A stretch of 64,000 nt of DNA from Shinella sp. UYSO24 (GTDB lineage: Bacteria > Pseudomonadota > Alphaproteobacteria > Rhizobiales > Rhizobiaceae). Below the pieces are notes generated by a model. The model searched no databases, was not told the origin of the DNA, and saw nothing but the letters and a program-made list of their open reading frames with translations. A program made the position numbers and the translations under genes. Location of the stretch: contig CABHNZ010000004.1 in assembly GCA_902167985.1 (NCBI GenBank), positions 124,001 to 188,000 of the forward strand, written 5' to 3'. Shown here in pieces: positions 9,398 through 18,039 of the stretch; the stretch's first letter is position 1, and each line of letters opens with the position of its first letter.

Positions 9398-10155
9398 ATG
9401 CTGAGCGTCGAAAACCTTTCCGCCGGCTATGGCCGCAAAACCGTACTCTCGGGCATCGACATTGCCGGCATGCAGCCGGGCACGATGACCGCCTTTCTCG
9501 GCCAGAACGGCGCCGGCAAATCCACACTCCTGCGCTCGCTGGCAGGCCTGCACAAGGCATCCGGCACGCTCTCGCTGGCAGGCGAGGATATCACCACCCA
9601 TTCGCCGGCCGCCCGTGCCCGTTCGATCACCTATATGCCGCAATCCCTGCCGCAGCGGGTGGCGCTGACGGTGCTTGAGGCAACGATCGGCGCATTGCGC
9701 GCCTCGTCGCGGGATCCCGATGCGGTCAAGCGCTCGCTTGCCGTGCTGGAGCGCCTCGGCATCAGCAATCTCGCCATGGCCCAGCTCGACTCTTGTCCGG
9801 CGGCCAGCGCCAGCTTGCAAGCCTTGCCCAGGCGCTCGTGCGCAAGCCGCGCGTCCTCCTTCTCGACGAGCCGACCTCGGCGCTCGACGTCGCCCACCAG
9901 ATCCGCGTCATGCGGACGATCCGCGAGATCACCCAGGAGCAGAACATCATCTCGATTGCCGTGCTCCACGATCTGGCGCTTGCCTGCCGCTGGTGCGACC
10001 GGCTTGTCCTGCTGTCCAAGGGCCGGGTTCTGGCCGATGGCGAGCCGGCAGAGGCCCTCACCCCCGGCGCGCTTCTCGACGCCTATGGCGTGACCGGCCG
10101 CATCGAACGCTGCTCGCGCGGCCATATTCAGGTTCTCATCGACGAAGTGGCCTGA
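9398..10155 (+). CDS. ABC ATPase for iron chelate uptake (frame broken near 9791)
   Basis: About 252 residues after repair. Walker A is GQNGAGKSTLL (about residues 32-42), the ABC signature is LSGGQRQL and Walker B is VLLLDEPTSALD. It powers the FecCD-type permease just upstream. The frame shifts near 9791, immediately before the signature motif (after LDS), and a single missing base restores continuity. Because all catalytic motifs survive on both sides of the break and the neighbours are intact, I read it as a functional gene with a sequence error. Confidence 0.88.
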
Positions 10156-10296
10156 TCCGCCTCCCGACGCGCTGGACATCCCGACCACGGCCGATAGAGT
10201 GTCGCCGAACCGCTTCGCAGAAGCCGGGCCGACGCACAGAAGCAGGCTGCCGCCTTGCTTTGCTCACTCAACAGCACCGATATCAGGAGACCAGCG

Positions 10297-10838
10297 ATGA
10301 CCAACCTCTTGGACATTCCCGTCAAGCGCGCCGATGGCAGTGCCGCAACGCTTGCCGAACATGCCGGCAAGGTGACACTCATCGTCAATGTCGCCTCCAA
10401 ATGCGGCCTGACCAAGCAGTATGAAGGCCTCGAAAAGCTGTTCGAGGACAAGCGCGATCAGGGCTTCACCATCGCCGCCTTCCCCTGCAACGACTTCAAG
10501 GGCCAGGAGCCGGGCACCGATGCCGAGATCGTCGAGTTCTGCCAGCTGACCTATGACGTCAAATTTCCGATCTATTCGAAGATCTCCGTCAAGGGCGAGG
10601 CCCGCCATCCGCTTTATGCCGCTCTCCTCGCGTCAGAACGCCGGCGATCGGCGACGGACCGATGAAGGAAAAGCTCCGTTCCTTCGGCATGGAAGTCGAA
10701 GATGACGAGATCGTCTGGAACTTCGAAAAATTCCTGATCGGCCGCGACGGCAAGATCGCCGCCCATTTCGCGCCGGACGTCACCGCCGAGGACAGCCGTC
10801 TCGTCGAGGCCGTCGAGCGCGAACTCGCCAAGACCTGA
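10297..10838 (+). CDS. Glutathione-peroxidase-family protein (frame broken near 10636)
   Basis: About 180 residues, the normal size for bacterial Gpx/BtuE-type thiol peroxidases that reduce hydrogen peroxide or lipid peroxides. Visible signatures are NVASKCGLTKQYEGLE with the peroxidatic Cys (about residue 36), then FPCNDFKGQEPG, and WNFEKFLIGRDGK near the C-terminus. The frame breaks near 10636 and one lost base reconnects both parts. It lies 140 nt after the iron importer on the same strand. Co-location with iron uptake fits oxidative protection but is not proof of co-regulation. A strong terminator ends the unit. Confidence 0.88.
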
Positions 10839-10850
10839 CATTGCACGAAA

Positions 10851-10888
10851 AGCAAAGGGCGCGGCGATAACCGGCCGCGCCCTTTGCT
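10851..10888 (+). terminator. Strong terminator after the peroxidase gene
   Basis: A perfect 15-bp stem with an 8-nt loop: left arm 10851-10865 begins AGCAAAGGGCGCGGC, right arm is 10874-10888. The following bases are TATATT. The converging Ala-rich gene ends at 10929, so it may serve both strands. Confidence 0.85.
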
Positions 10889-10928
10889 ATATTCCATCTC
10901 GCAAACCCGCCCGTCATCCGCGGGCCGA

Positions 10929-12452
10929 TCACAACAGCACCGCAGCGCCCAGCATCAGAATGGCCAGCGCCCCAGGGGCAGCCTGCCTGCGGCTGGCATC
11001 AGGCGCGGCCGGCACCTGTTGCGCGCGGAACTTCGCAAGCCATGCCGCCCCCGCATCATCCGCAGCGCTCTTGTTGGCGGAGGCATTCTGCACCACAGGC
11101 TTGTCCTGCGAAGGCTTGGCAACGGCGGGCGTTTCGGCAACGGCATCGGCCGTTCCCTTATGCGCAGCGCCATCCGTCTTCGTCGCAACCGGGTTTCCGC
11201 TTGCGCCATGCCCGTTGCCGGATGAGCCAGCATCTGCGGCCTGTTTCACTGGTGCCGATCCCGTTTCCGGCGCTTTCTCCTCGCTGGAACCACCAAAGAT
11301 CATGCCCTTGATCGAGGCGAAAAGCCCCTGATCGGCCGGCTTTTGCGCTGCACTCTCACCGGCCTTGGCCGGCGGTGAGGCATCGGCGGTTTTCGGTGCC
11401 GACTGCGGAACAGCTTGCGGCGCCACTGGAGGCATCGTCTTCTGGGCCGTCTCGGCCGCCACCTTCGACGCAGACTTGGGCTCCGCATACACGGCCGCTT
11501 TTTGCTCAGCGTCCGGCGCCACCGCCGCATGTGCGTCGCTGCCCTTGGCCTTCACACCGCCATCGGCACTATCGGCCGCGGGCTCATGTCCGCCGGCAGC
11601 GGCAATCTCGGGCTTGGCCTCTTCTGCCTTGTCGTTCTTGGAACCGAAAATCATGCCCGTGATCGAGCTGATGAAGCCGCCACCCTCTTCCTTGGCGGCA
11701 GCCACGGGCACCTCTTCCTTCTTCTCGGCCGGAGCGGCTTCGGCCCCTTCGCCGCCAGCCGCCGGTTCGATGGACTCGCCTTCCATCTTGGCGCGCTTCT
11801 CGCGCTTGCGGATTTCCTTGGCCTCGTCGCGCTTGCGGGCATCGGCGGCTGCGGCCTCCGCCGCGGCTTCAGCGGCTGCCGCAGCCTCTGCGGCCGGATC
11901 GCTACAGTCGGCGCCGCCCTTCACACTCGTCGCAAGCTTCTCGGCATCTTCCAGCGGCAGATCGATCCGCATGCCATAGTAATCGCCATCCGAGGCGGCA
12001 GCGCCCTCGTAGTAATAGGCAGCATAATCCGTGGCTTTGACACCCTTCGGCATCCGCGCCGGATCGGGAATATAGACGACCTGCGCACCGATGGAGCGCC
12101 CGCGAATATCGGCGCGATCCTTCGGTCCATGCGGATCGACCATCGCCACCTGCACCAGATCGGCCTTCTTTTCCGCCTGAATGACATGCGCGACGCGAAG
12201 CGCCGTCTTCAGGCGCACCATCCCGTCATCGCTGTCATCGGCTGTAATATAGCGGCGTACCCAGACCTGGCCGTTCTGGCGGCTGGTAATCGTGTTGAGC
12301 GTGATACAGGCAAGACCCTGGCTGGTATCCTTGGCTTCGCTGCCGAGCAGCCGGTCGCGTCCGACATAGACGGCAGCGCCGCCGCTGCCGGCGCCGATCA
12401 CCATCACGCCGCCGAGAATGAAAAGGAATTTTTTCGACAGCCGGAATTTCAT
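10929..12452 (-). CDS. Ala-rich single-pass membrane protein with two GMIFG repeats, function unknown
   Basis: About 507 residues; I do not recognise a named family. A short basic N-terminus is followed by one membrane helix (about residues 8-29), then an ordered stretch (about 45-180) with DPHGPKDRADIRG and many Tyr (DYAAYYYEG). From about residue 185 onward it is low-complexity, rich in Ala, Lys, Glu and Pro, with a charged segment RKREKRAKME likely to be coiled coil. Two near-identical motifs stand out: SSITGMIFGS (about 261-270) and ASIKGMIFGG (about 378-387). The last 16 residues are hydrophobic. The start at 12452 was chosen because the membrane helix follows directly; the frame is open further upstream. 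Confidence 0.75.
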   Translation of the reverse strand: MKFRLSKKFLFILGGVMVIGAGSGGAAVYVGRDRLLGSEAKDTSQGLACITLNTITSRQNGQVWVRRYITADDSDDGMVRLKTALRVAHVIQAEKKADLVQVAMVDPHGPKDRADIRGRSIGAQVVYIPDPARMPKGVKATDYAAYYYEGAAASDGDYYGMRIDLPLEDAEKLATSVKGGADCSDPAAEAAAAAEAAAEAAAADARKRDEAKEIRKREKRAKMEGESIEPAAGGEGAEAAPAEKKEEVPVAAAKEEGGGFISSITGMIFGSKNDKAEEAKPEIAAAGGHEPAADSADGGVKAKGSDAHAAVAPDAEQKAAVYAEPKSASKVAAETAQKTMPPVAPQAVPQSAPKTADASPPAKAGESAAQKPADQGLFASIKGMIFGGSSEEKAPETGSAPVKQAADAGSSGNGHGASGNPVATKTDGAAHKGTADAVAETPAVAKPSQDKPVVQNASANKSAADDAGAAWLAKFRAQQVPAAPDASRRQAAPGALAILMLGAAVLL

Positions 12453-12731
12453 TCGTCTCGCCCCGGCATGCTTGGCCCCAATCACGCAACAAATACTTGG
12501 AATCTGGCGCGAATACTGGCCCAATCTCCTTGAAGAACCTTTAACCCCACCCGCCCTTCACCGGTTAACCACCCGCATTTCCATCGATTTTCGTCCCGCA
12601 TCGAAACACATTCCGGTGAATTTACCGTCAAACCGGCCTTATTGCCTCGGCACGCGCTCTCCGGCCGCCCAATACCACAATTGCCGCCCGACAAGGCCGT
12701 GAGCGGCAACGGTCTTGCCATATTGTCAATA
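12453..12731. other. Intergenic region upstream of the MarR gene
   Basis: It separates the Ala-rich gene (minus) from the MarR gene (plus). I see no coding sequence or strong hairpin. At its right end, TTGCCA at 12715-12720 is the likely -35 hexamer of the MarR gene, 16 nt before the -10 hexamer that sits in the operator. Confidence 0.5.
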
Positions 12732-12745
12732 CGGGTATATACACG
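12732..12745 (+). promoter_or_regulatory. Operator overlapping the MarR -10 element
   Basis: CGGGTATATACACG is an imperfect copy of the inverted repeat CGGGTA-NN-TACCCG found upstream of the MFS gene. It overlaps TATATA (12737-12742), which with TTGCCA (12715-12720, 16-nt spacer) makes a good sigma-70 promoter. Transcription would start within a few bases of the MarR ATG at 12751, so the message may be leaderless. Repressor binding here would give autoregulation. Confidence 0.55.
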
Positions 12746-12750
12746 CATCC

Positions 12751-13152
12751 ATGTCACACGATAGCTGTCACTGCATCCTGCTGCGCAAGGCCGCCCGCAA
12801 GGTCTCGTCCTATTATGACGAGGCGCTGGCCCCGCTTGGCGTCAATATCGGGCAGTTCAGCCTGCTTCGAAATATCAACCGGATGGCACCCGTATCCCTG
12901 ACGGCGCTCGGCGTCGCTGTCGAGCTCGATCGCTCGACTGTCGGCCGCAACACCAAGGTTCTGGAAAAGATGGATCTGGTTGAGAGCGCGCCGGGCGAGG
13001 ATCAGCGGGAAATGATGCTGACGCTCACACCCGCCGGCCACGCGCTTCTGGCAAAGGGTGCGCCGCTCTGGGATGGAGTGCAGGACGAGATCGAGGCGCG
13101 GCTCGGCCCCACGAATACGCAACACCTGCAGGATCTGCTGACCGCTTTGTAA
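12751..13152 (+). CDS. MarR-family transcriptional regulator
   Basis: 133 residues with the winged-helix MarR fold: LLRKAARKVSSYYDEALAP (dimer helix), the helix-turn-helix near VSLTALGVAVELDRSTVGRN, and the wing with DQREMMLTLTPAGHALL. Such proteins are dimeric repressors released by small aromatic or oxidant ligands. The ATG at 12751 is preceded by no ribosome binding site, consistent with a leaderless transcript; the open frame continues upstream only through a TTG. The next gene is an MFS transporter with a matching operator, so this regulator most likely controls both itself and the transporter. Confidence 0.85.
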   Translation: MSHDSCHCILLRKAARKVSSYYDEALAPLGVNIGQFSLLRNINRMAPVSLTALGVAVELDRSTVGRNTKVLEKMDLVESAPGEDQREMMLTLTPAGHALLAKGAPLWDGVQDEIEARLGPTNTQHLQDLLTAL

Positions 13153-13301
13153 ACACGGAACCCCAGCCGGCTGTATATCGACATGCCGGGCATCAACAAT
13201 CCAGGCCCTGACAGCGGGCCTGCACAACTGACGATCTTTCGAAAATAACCAGCCCCGACGGATGGAATTCCCACCACATGGCTGGCTTTTTCGCCATAAC
13301 G

Positions 13302-13315
13302 CGGGTACATACCCG
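13302..13315 (+). promoter_or_regulatory. Operator upstream of the MFS gene
   Basis: CGGGTACATACCCG is a perfect inverted repeat, CGGGTA and TACCCG with a 2-bp centre, 55 nt before the MFS start. The left half-site and spacing match the element over the MarR promoter at 12732. Two such matches flanking the regulator gene make it the likely MarR binding site. Confidence 0.6.
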
Positions 13316-13370
13316 AATTGAAACCCCGCCGGATGCAAAAGGCTGGCGAGAGGATGAGGGAAGAAAGCGC

Positions 13371-14666
13371 ATGATATCCACCTACGCCGCGCGTTTCATG
13401 GCCGGCCGCAACATGCATTACGGCTGGGTCGTGGTCTCCACGACGTTTCTCACCATGCTGGCAACGGCTGCCGCCATGGGCTCGGCCGGCGTGATGATCC
13501 AGCCGCTGCATGACGAATTCGGCTGGGATATCGCCGATATCTCCTTTGCCATGGCCGTCCGCCTCGTTCTTTTCGGTTTGCTCGGCCCATTCGCCGCCGC
13601 CTTCATGAACCATTTCGGCGTCCGTCAGGTGGTCGCGACCGCGCTTGCATTGATCTGCGTCGGCATCGTTACCTCCTTCTTCATGACGCAGATCTGGCAG
13701 CTGGTCGCCCTCTGGGGCGTGGTCATCGGCGTCGGCACCGGCATGACGGCGATGGTGCTCGGTGCAACGGTCGCATCCCGCTGGTTCTCCAAGCGCCGCG
13801 GCCTCGTCGTCGGCATGCTCTCTGCCAGCAACGCCACCGGCCAGCTCCTCTTTCTGCCGCTTCTGGCCGAACTCAGCAGCAATTACGGCTGGCGTACGGC
13901 CCTGACCCTGACTGCCGGCGCAATCGTCGTCGCCATGGTCCTCGTTCTTCTTCTGATGCGCGACCACCCGGCCGATGTCGGCCTGCCGGCCTATGGCGAG
14001 ACGACTGTCGTCAAGCCGCCGAAGCAGGATCACAAGCTGCTGACGACCCTGATCTCGCCGATCAAGACGCTGATCAGCGTCTCCGGCAGCCCGGTCTTCT
14101 GGATCCTGTTCGGCAGTTTCTTCGTCTGCGGTCTCTCCACCAACGGCCTGATCCAGACCCACTGGATCTCGATCTGCGGCGATTTTGGCCTGGCACCCGT
14201 CACCGCAGCCAGCACGCTTGCGGTTCTCGGCCTCTTCGATTTCGTCGGCACGATCATGTCCGGCTGGCTGTCTGACCGTTACGACAACCGCGTTCTGCTT
14301 TTCTGGTATTACGGCCTGCGTGGCCTGTCGCTGATCTACCTGTCCTTCTCGGGCTTCTCGTTCTACGAACTGTCAGCCTTTGCCGTCTTCTACGGGCTGG
14401 ACTGGATCGCAACCGTTCCGCCGACGGTCAAGCTCGCCGCCGATCGCTTCGGCCGCGAAAAGGCCGGCCTCGTCTTCGGCTGGGTCTTCACCGGCCACCA
14501 GCTCGGTGCTGCAACCGCCGCATGGGGTGCGGGCTACCTGCGCAGCGATTTCGACAGCTACATGCCCGCACTGCAGATTGCAGGCGTCATGTGCCTGATC
14601 GCCGCCGTCGGGGTCATGCTCCTGCAGAAGCCCGGCTCGGCAAGCCTGAAGCCGCAGGCGGCCTGA
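13371..14666 (+). CDS. Major facilitator superfamily transporter
   Basis: 431 residues with about 12 membrane helices. The MFS loop 2-3 signature region and a repeat-like GWLSDRYDNR motif between helices 8 and 9 are visible. It resembles the oxalate/formate and monocarboxylate-porter-like MFS group (begins HYGWVVVSTTFLTML). The start at 13371 has GAGGGAAG upstream, and an upstream in-frame extension would cover the operator. The substrate is unknown. It is probably repressed by the adjacent MarR protein, which suggests an export or uptake role toward the compound that regulator senses. Confidence 0.85.
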   Translation: MISTYAARFMAGRNMHYGWVVVSTTFLTMLATAAAMGSAGVMIQPLHDEFGWDIADISFAMAVRLVLFGLLGPFAAAFMNHFGVRQVVATALALICVGIVTSFFMTQIWQLVALWGVVIGVGTGMTAMVLGATVASRWFSKRRGLVVGMLSASNATGQLLFLPLLAELSSNYGWRTALTLTAGAIVVAMVLVLLLMRDHPADVGLPAYGETTVVKPPKQDHKLLTTLISPIKTLISVSGSPVFWILFGSFFVCGLSTNGLIQTHWISICGDFGLAPVTAASTLAVLGLFDFVGTIMSGWLSDRYDNRVLLFWYYGLRGLSLIYLSFSGFSFYELSAFAVFYGLDWIATVPPTVKLAADRFGREKAGLVFGWVFTGHQLGAATAAWGAGYLRSDFDSYMPALQIAGVMCLIAAVGVMLLQKPGSASLKPQAA

Positions 14667-14712
14667 GGGCCTTGGCCCTGGGCGTCGGCGTTCGCGCCGC
14701 CCCTGCTCCATA

Positions 14713-14807
14713 ACCGTCATCCTCGCCCTTGGGGCGAGGATCAGACCACGGCCCGATCGAGCCACGGTTCGATCGAGGCGATGCGGAACCTCCGGACAAG
14801 CCGGAGG
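14713..14807. repeat. Palindromic intergenic repeat (rhizobial REP-like)
   Basis: Three successive hairpins lie between the MFS and chemoreceptor genes: ATCCTCGCCC/GGGCGAGGAT (14719-14741), a CGATCGA/TCGATCG pair, and CCTCCGG/CCGGAGG (14789-14807). The first part, CGTCAT..CTCG..GAGGATC.GACCACG, matches the start of the element at 57275, so both belong to one repeat family. The convergent position also allows a terminator role. Confidence 0.65.
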
Positions 14808-14832
14808 CTGACGGCACGGCTTCGGGTAAAAA

Positions 14833-16587
14833 TCAGGCCACCCGACGATCCGCGATACTGCCTTCGCGCCGCTCGCCACGGCGCTCCTGCCCGCCGTCAC
14901 GCCGATCAGCCGCCGAACCCTGTTCGCGGATAGACGAGCGGCGGTTCAGCTTGAAGTGATTGACGAGTTCCGCAAGCAGGACCGCACCTTCGGCCAGCTG
15001 CTCGCTGATATTCGTCGTGTGCTCCACCATCGCCGCATTCTGCTGCGTCATCCGGTCGATCTGCGAGACGGCATTATTGATCTCGGAAAGGCCCACCGAC
15101 TGTTCGGTCGCAGCCGTCGCCAGCATTTCCATATTGGTGTCGATCGAGGTGACGAACTGCTCGATCTCGTGCAGCGCCTCGCCCGTCGCATCGACGAGAC
15201 GCACGCCTTCCGTCACTTCCCGGCCGGAATTTTCAATCAGCGTCTTGATCTCTTTCGCCGCATTGGCGGAACGCTGCGCCAGTTCGCGCACTTCCTGTGC
15301 CACGACGGCAAAGCCCTTGCCGGCCTCCCCTGCACGGGCAGCCTCGACGCCGGCATTCAGCGCCAGAAGATTGGTCTGGAAGGCAATCTCGTCAATCACG
15401 CCGATGATCTTGGAAATCTCTGCCGATGCTCCCTCGATCCGCTTCATCGCGGTGATCGTCTCGCGCACGACCGACGACGAACTCGTGGCCGAACGGCGGG
15501 CGTTTTCCACCAGCTTGCGGGTATCCTTGGTATTGGCGGTCGAGGAGTTGACCGTCGTCGTCACCAGTTCGAGGGCGGCAGAGGTTTCCTCGACCGAAGC
15601 CGCCTGCTCGCGGGTACGTGCCGACAGCTGATCGGCCGCCTGGTGCATGTCCTGGCTATTGCCTTTGAGGCTGTTGGTCTGGCGCAGGACCTTGACGAGC
15701 GTATCCTGAAAGGCGCCGATGGAGGTGTTGAAATCGCGCCGGAGCGGCTCGAACTCCTCGATGAAGGGCACGTCGATCGTCTGGCGGATATTGCACTCGG
15801 AAAGCCGCGCAAGGCCCGCCCCGAGTTCCTTGACCACCTTTACCCGCTCGCTGACATCGGTCGCGAACTTGACGACCTTCACCACCCGGCCGTCATCGTC
15901 GAGGATCGGGTTATAGGAAGCCTGGATATAGACCTTGCTGCCATCCTTGGCGACACGGGTGAACTGGTCGGCGGAGAACTCGCCCTTGCCGAGCCGGCTC
16001 CAGAAGTCGCGATAATCCTGAGAGCGCACATAGTCGGGCTCGCAGAACATCGAATGATGCTTGCCGACGATCTCCGACAGCTGGTAGCCCATGGCGCCGA
16101 GAAAATTCGGATTGGCGGTGAGGATCTCGCCGGTCGGCGTGAATTCGATCACCGCCTGCGCCCGCGACAGGGCATCGAGCTTGCCGCGATCATCGACGGA
16201 GCGCTTCTTGGCGGCCGTGATATCGGTTGCGAACTTGACGACCTTCCACGGCTTGCCGCCGCGCAGGACCGGATTGTAGGAAGCCTCGATCCAGACCTCG
16301 CGGCCGCCCTTGGCAAGTCGCTTGTACTGCCGCTGGTCGAACTGGCCCTTGGCGAGCCCTGCCCAGAAATTCGCATAGTCTTTCGAGGCCGCAAAATCCT
16401 TGTCGACGAAGAGCCGGTGATGCCTGCCGACGATCTCCGACAGCGTATAACCCATCGCCTTCAGGAAGTTTTCGTTGGCATGCAGGATGATGCCATTCAG
16501 ATCGAATTCGATGATCGCCTGAGACCTGTTGAGGGCCTCCAGCACGGCCGCATTGGAAGCACTCTTGCCGAACGAAATTCCAACCAT
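14833..16587 (-). CDS. Soluble methyl-accepting chemotaxis protein with two PAS domains
   Basis: About 584 residues. Two tandem PAS domains (about 10-125 and 130-250), each with the SEIVGRHH / SEIVGKHH motif and a conserved [12 protein letters not shown] or [12 protein letters not shown] segment, are followed by a linker and the MCP signalling domain with the hairpin tip [20 protein letters not shown]. No transmembrane helix is present, so it senses an intracellular cue, as Aer-like or IcpA-type receptors do. I see no haem or flavin signature that fixes the ligand. The tail is unusually Arg-rich ([15 protein letters not shown]). ATG 16587 was chosen over the TTG at 16617 because GGGGCGGG precedes it. 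It is a single gene with no chemotaxis operon beside it. Confidence 0.88.
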   Translation of the reverse strand: MVGISFGKSASNAAVLEALNRSQAIIEFDLNGIILHANENFLKAMGYTLSEIVGRHHRLFVDKDFAASKDYANFWAGLAKGQFDQRQYKRLAKGGREVWIEASYNPVLRGGKPWKVVKFATDITAAKKRSVDDRGKLDALSRAQAVIEFTPTGEILTANPNFLGAMGYQLSEIVGKHHSMFCEPDYVRSQDYRDFWSRLGKGEFSADQFTRVAKDGSKVYIQASYNPILDDDGRVVKVVKFATDVSERVKVVKELGAGLARLSECNIRQTIDVPFIEEFEPLRRDFNTSIGAFQDTLVKVLRQTNSLKGNSQDMHQAADQLSARTREQAASVEETSAALELVTTTVNSSTANTKDTRKLVENARRSATSSSSVVRETITAMKRIEGASAEISKIIGVIDEIAFQTNLLALNAGVEAARAGEAGKGFAVVAQEVRELAQRSANAAKEIKTLIENSGREVTEGVRLVDATGEALHEIEQFVTSIDTNMEMLATAATEQSVGLSEINNAVSQIDRMTQQNAAMVEHTTNISEQLAEGAVLLAELVNHFKLNRRSSIREQGSAADRRDGGQERRGERREGSIADRRVA

Positions 16588-16738
16588 GTGACGCCCGCCC
16601 CCGGTACGAATGAACAATTGCCCGTATCTCTAGCGAAAGCCGTTGAATTTTCGGTTAAATTTTAATGAAGCGCCGGGGGTAATTTATCGCCGGTCAATCT
16701 GACGCAGCAGCGTGACGCCGGCCCGCAGGCGGCAAAAC

Positions 16739-16771
16739 GGAAAAGGCCCGCCCTTTCGGGCGAGCCTTTTC
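16739..16771 (-). terminator. Terminator after transaldolase
   Basis: An interrupted stem, GAAAAGGC-CCGCCC / GGGCG-GCCTTTTC with a TTTC loop, lies 40 nt past the tal stop codon. Read on the minus strand, the second arm ends in a short T-run. Confidence 0.75.
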
Positions 16772-16810
16772 GTCAATTCTCTGTACTGAAACGCTTGAAC
16801 GCTCTGCCGA

Positions 16811-17776
16811 TCAGGCGGCAGCCAGCGTCAGCTCCTTCTTGACCATGTCGCGCAGGATACCGAGATCCTTGGCGAACAGGCGGATGCCGTCCGACAGCTT
16901 TTCCGTGCCCATCTGGTCTTCGTTGAGCATCCAGCGGAAGGTCTTCTCGTCCATCTTGATCGGTGCGATGGCTTCGAACTTCTCCGGCGAGAGCTTGCGC
17001 TCCAGCGTGCCTTCAGCCTTGTCCAGCTCGTCGAGCAGGTTCGGCGCAATCGTCAGGCGGTCGCAACCGGCCAGCGCTTCGATCTCGCCCGTATTGCGGA
17101 ACGAGGCGCCCATGACGATCGTCGAAATGCCGTTCGCCTTGTAATAGTTGTAGATCGCGCGCACCGACACGACGCCCGGATCGGTCTCTGCCGTGTAGTC
17201 CTGGCCGGTGGACTTCTTGTACCAGTCGAGGATACGGCCGACGAAGGGCGAGATCAGGAATGCCTTGGCATCGGCGCAGGCAACGGCCTGCGCCTGCGAG
17301 AAGAGCAACGTAAGGTTGCAGTCGATGCCTTCGGTCTGCAGCACTTCGGCAGCCTTGATGCCTTCCCAGGTGGAAGCCAGCTTGATCAGGATGCGCTCGC
17401 GCTCGATGCCGCGCTCCTTGTAGGCGGCAATGATCTGGTGCGCCTTGTCGATCGAGGCTTTGGTGTCGAAGGAAAGATCGGCATCGACTTCGGTCGAAAC
17501 GCGACCGGGAACGAGGCCAGCAAGAGCCGAACCGACATCAATCGCAAGACGGTCCGCAACGGCTGCTGCGATCGCATCTTCCTGGCCACCCTGCTTCTTG
17601 CCCCAGGAAACGGCTTCCTTGAACTTGTCGGCGAAAGCCGCAGAACCGATCGCCTTCAGAACGATCGACGGATTGGTGGTGCAATCCACCGGCTTCAGGC
17701 GGGCCACCGCCTCGATGTCGCCGGTGTCGGCGACGACCGTTGTCATGGAACGAAGTTGCTCTAGTTTCGACGTCAT
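16811..17776 (-). CDS. tal: Transaldolase
   Basis: 321 residues, intact and of classic TalA/B length. It moves a dihydroxyacetone unit between sedoheptulose-7-phosphate and glyceraldehyde-3-phosphate in the pentose phosphate pathway. The Schiff-base Lys lies in [12 protein letters not shown] (about residue 132), and the N-terminal TTNPS motif (about 34-38) is present. It starts at 17776 and diverges from a SorC sugar-responsive regulator, 263 nt away from that gene's probable start. That suggests regulation by a phosphorylated sugar, but I see no direct proof. Confidence 0.93.
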   Translation of the reverse strand: MTSKLEQLRSMTTVVADTGDIEAVARLKPVDCTTNPSIVLKAIGSAAFADKFKEAVSWGKKQGGQEDAIAAAVADRLAIDVGSALAGLVPGRVSTEVDADLSFDTKASIDKAHQIIAAYKERGIERERILIKLASTWEGIKAAEVLQTEGIDCNLTLLFSQAQAVACADAKAFLISPFVGRILDWYKKSTGQDYTAETDPGVVSVRAIYNYYKANGISTIVMGASFRNTGEIEALAGCDRLTIAPNLLDELDKAEGTLERKLSPEKFEAIAPIKMDEKTFRWMLNEDQMGTEKLSDGIRLFAKDLGILRDMVKKELTLAAA

Positions 17777-17923
17777 CCGAATAATCCTCGTTTAGAGATC
17801 CTAACGCCTGCAGCGCCAGAAGGGTCCATCGCGACCGTCACGAAAACAATCATGGCAGAGCATCATGGCAGGGTATGCCCGGCATGTTAACCGGATAACA
17901 CCCCTCTCCCGCAAAGAAGTCAA

Positions 17924-17970
17924 GACATTTGTCTGTCTGAATTGACATATGTTGCAGCTACGACAATATC
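17924..17970 (+). promoter_or_regulatory. Promoter and tandem operator of the SorC gene
   Basis: TTGACA (17942-17947) and AATATC (17965-17970) are separated by 17 nt. Two related sites, GACATTTGTC (17924-17933) and GACATATGTT (17944-17953), are exactly 20 bp apart and the second overlaps the -35. This arrangement fits an autoregulating repressor. It puts the transcript start after the ATG at 17971, which favours the downstream start codon at 18040. Confidence 0.5.
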
Positions 17971-18039
17971 ATGGCAACGGCGCGCAGAATTCGGGCCTTT
18001 CACGAAAAAAGCGCCCATGAAAAGCGGACGAGAGTGACC

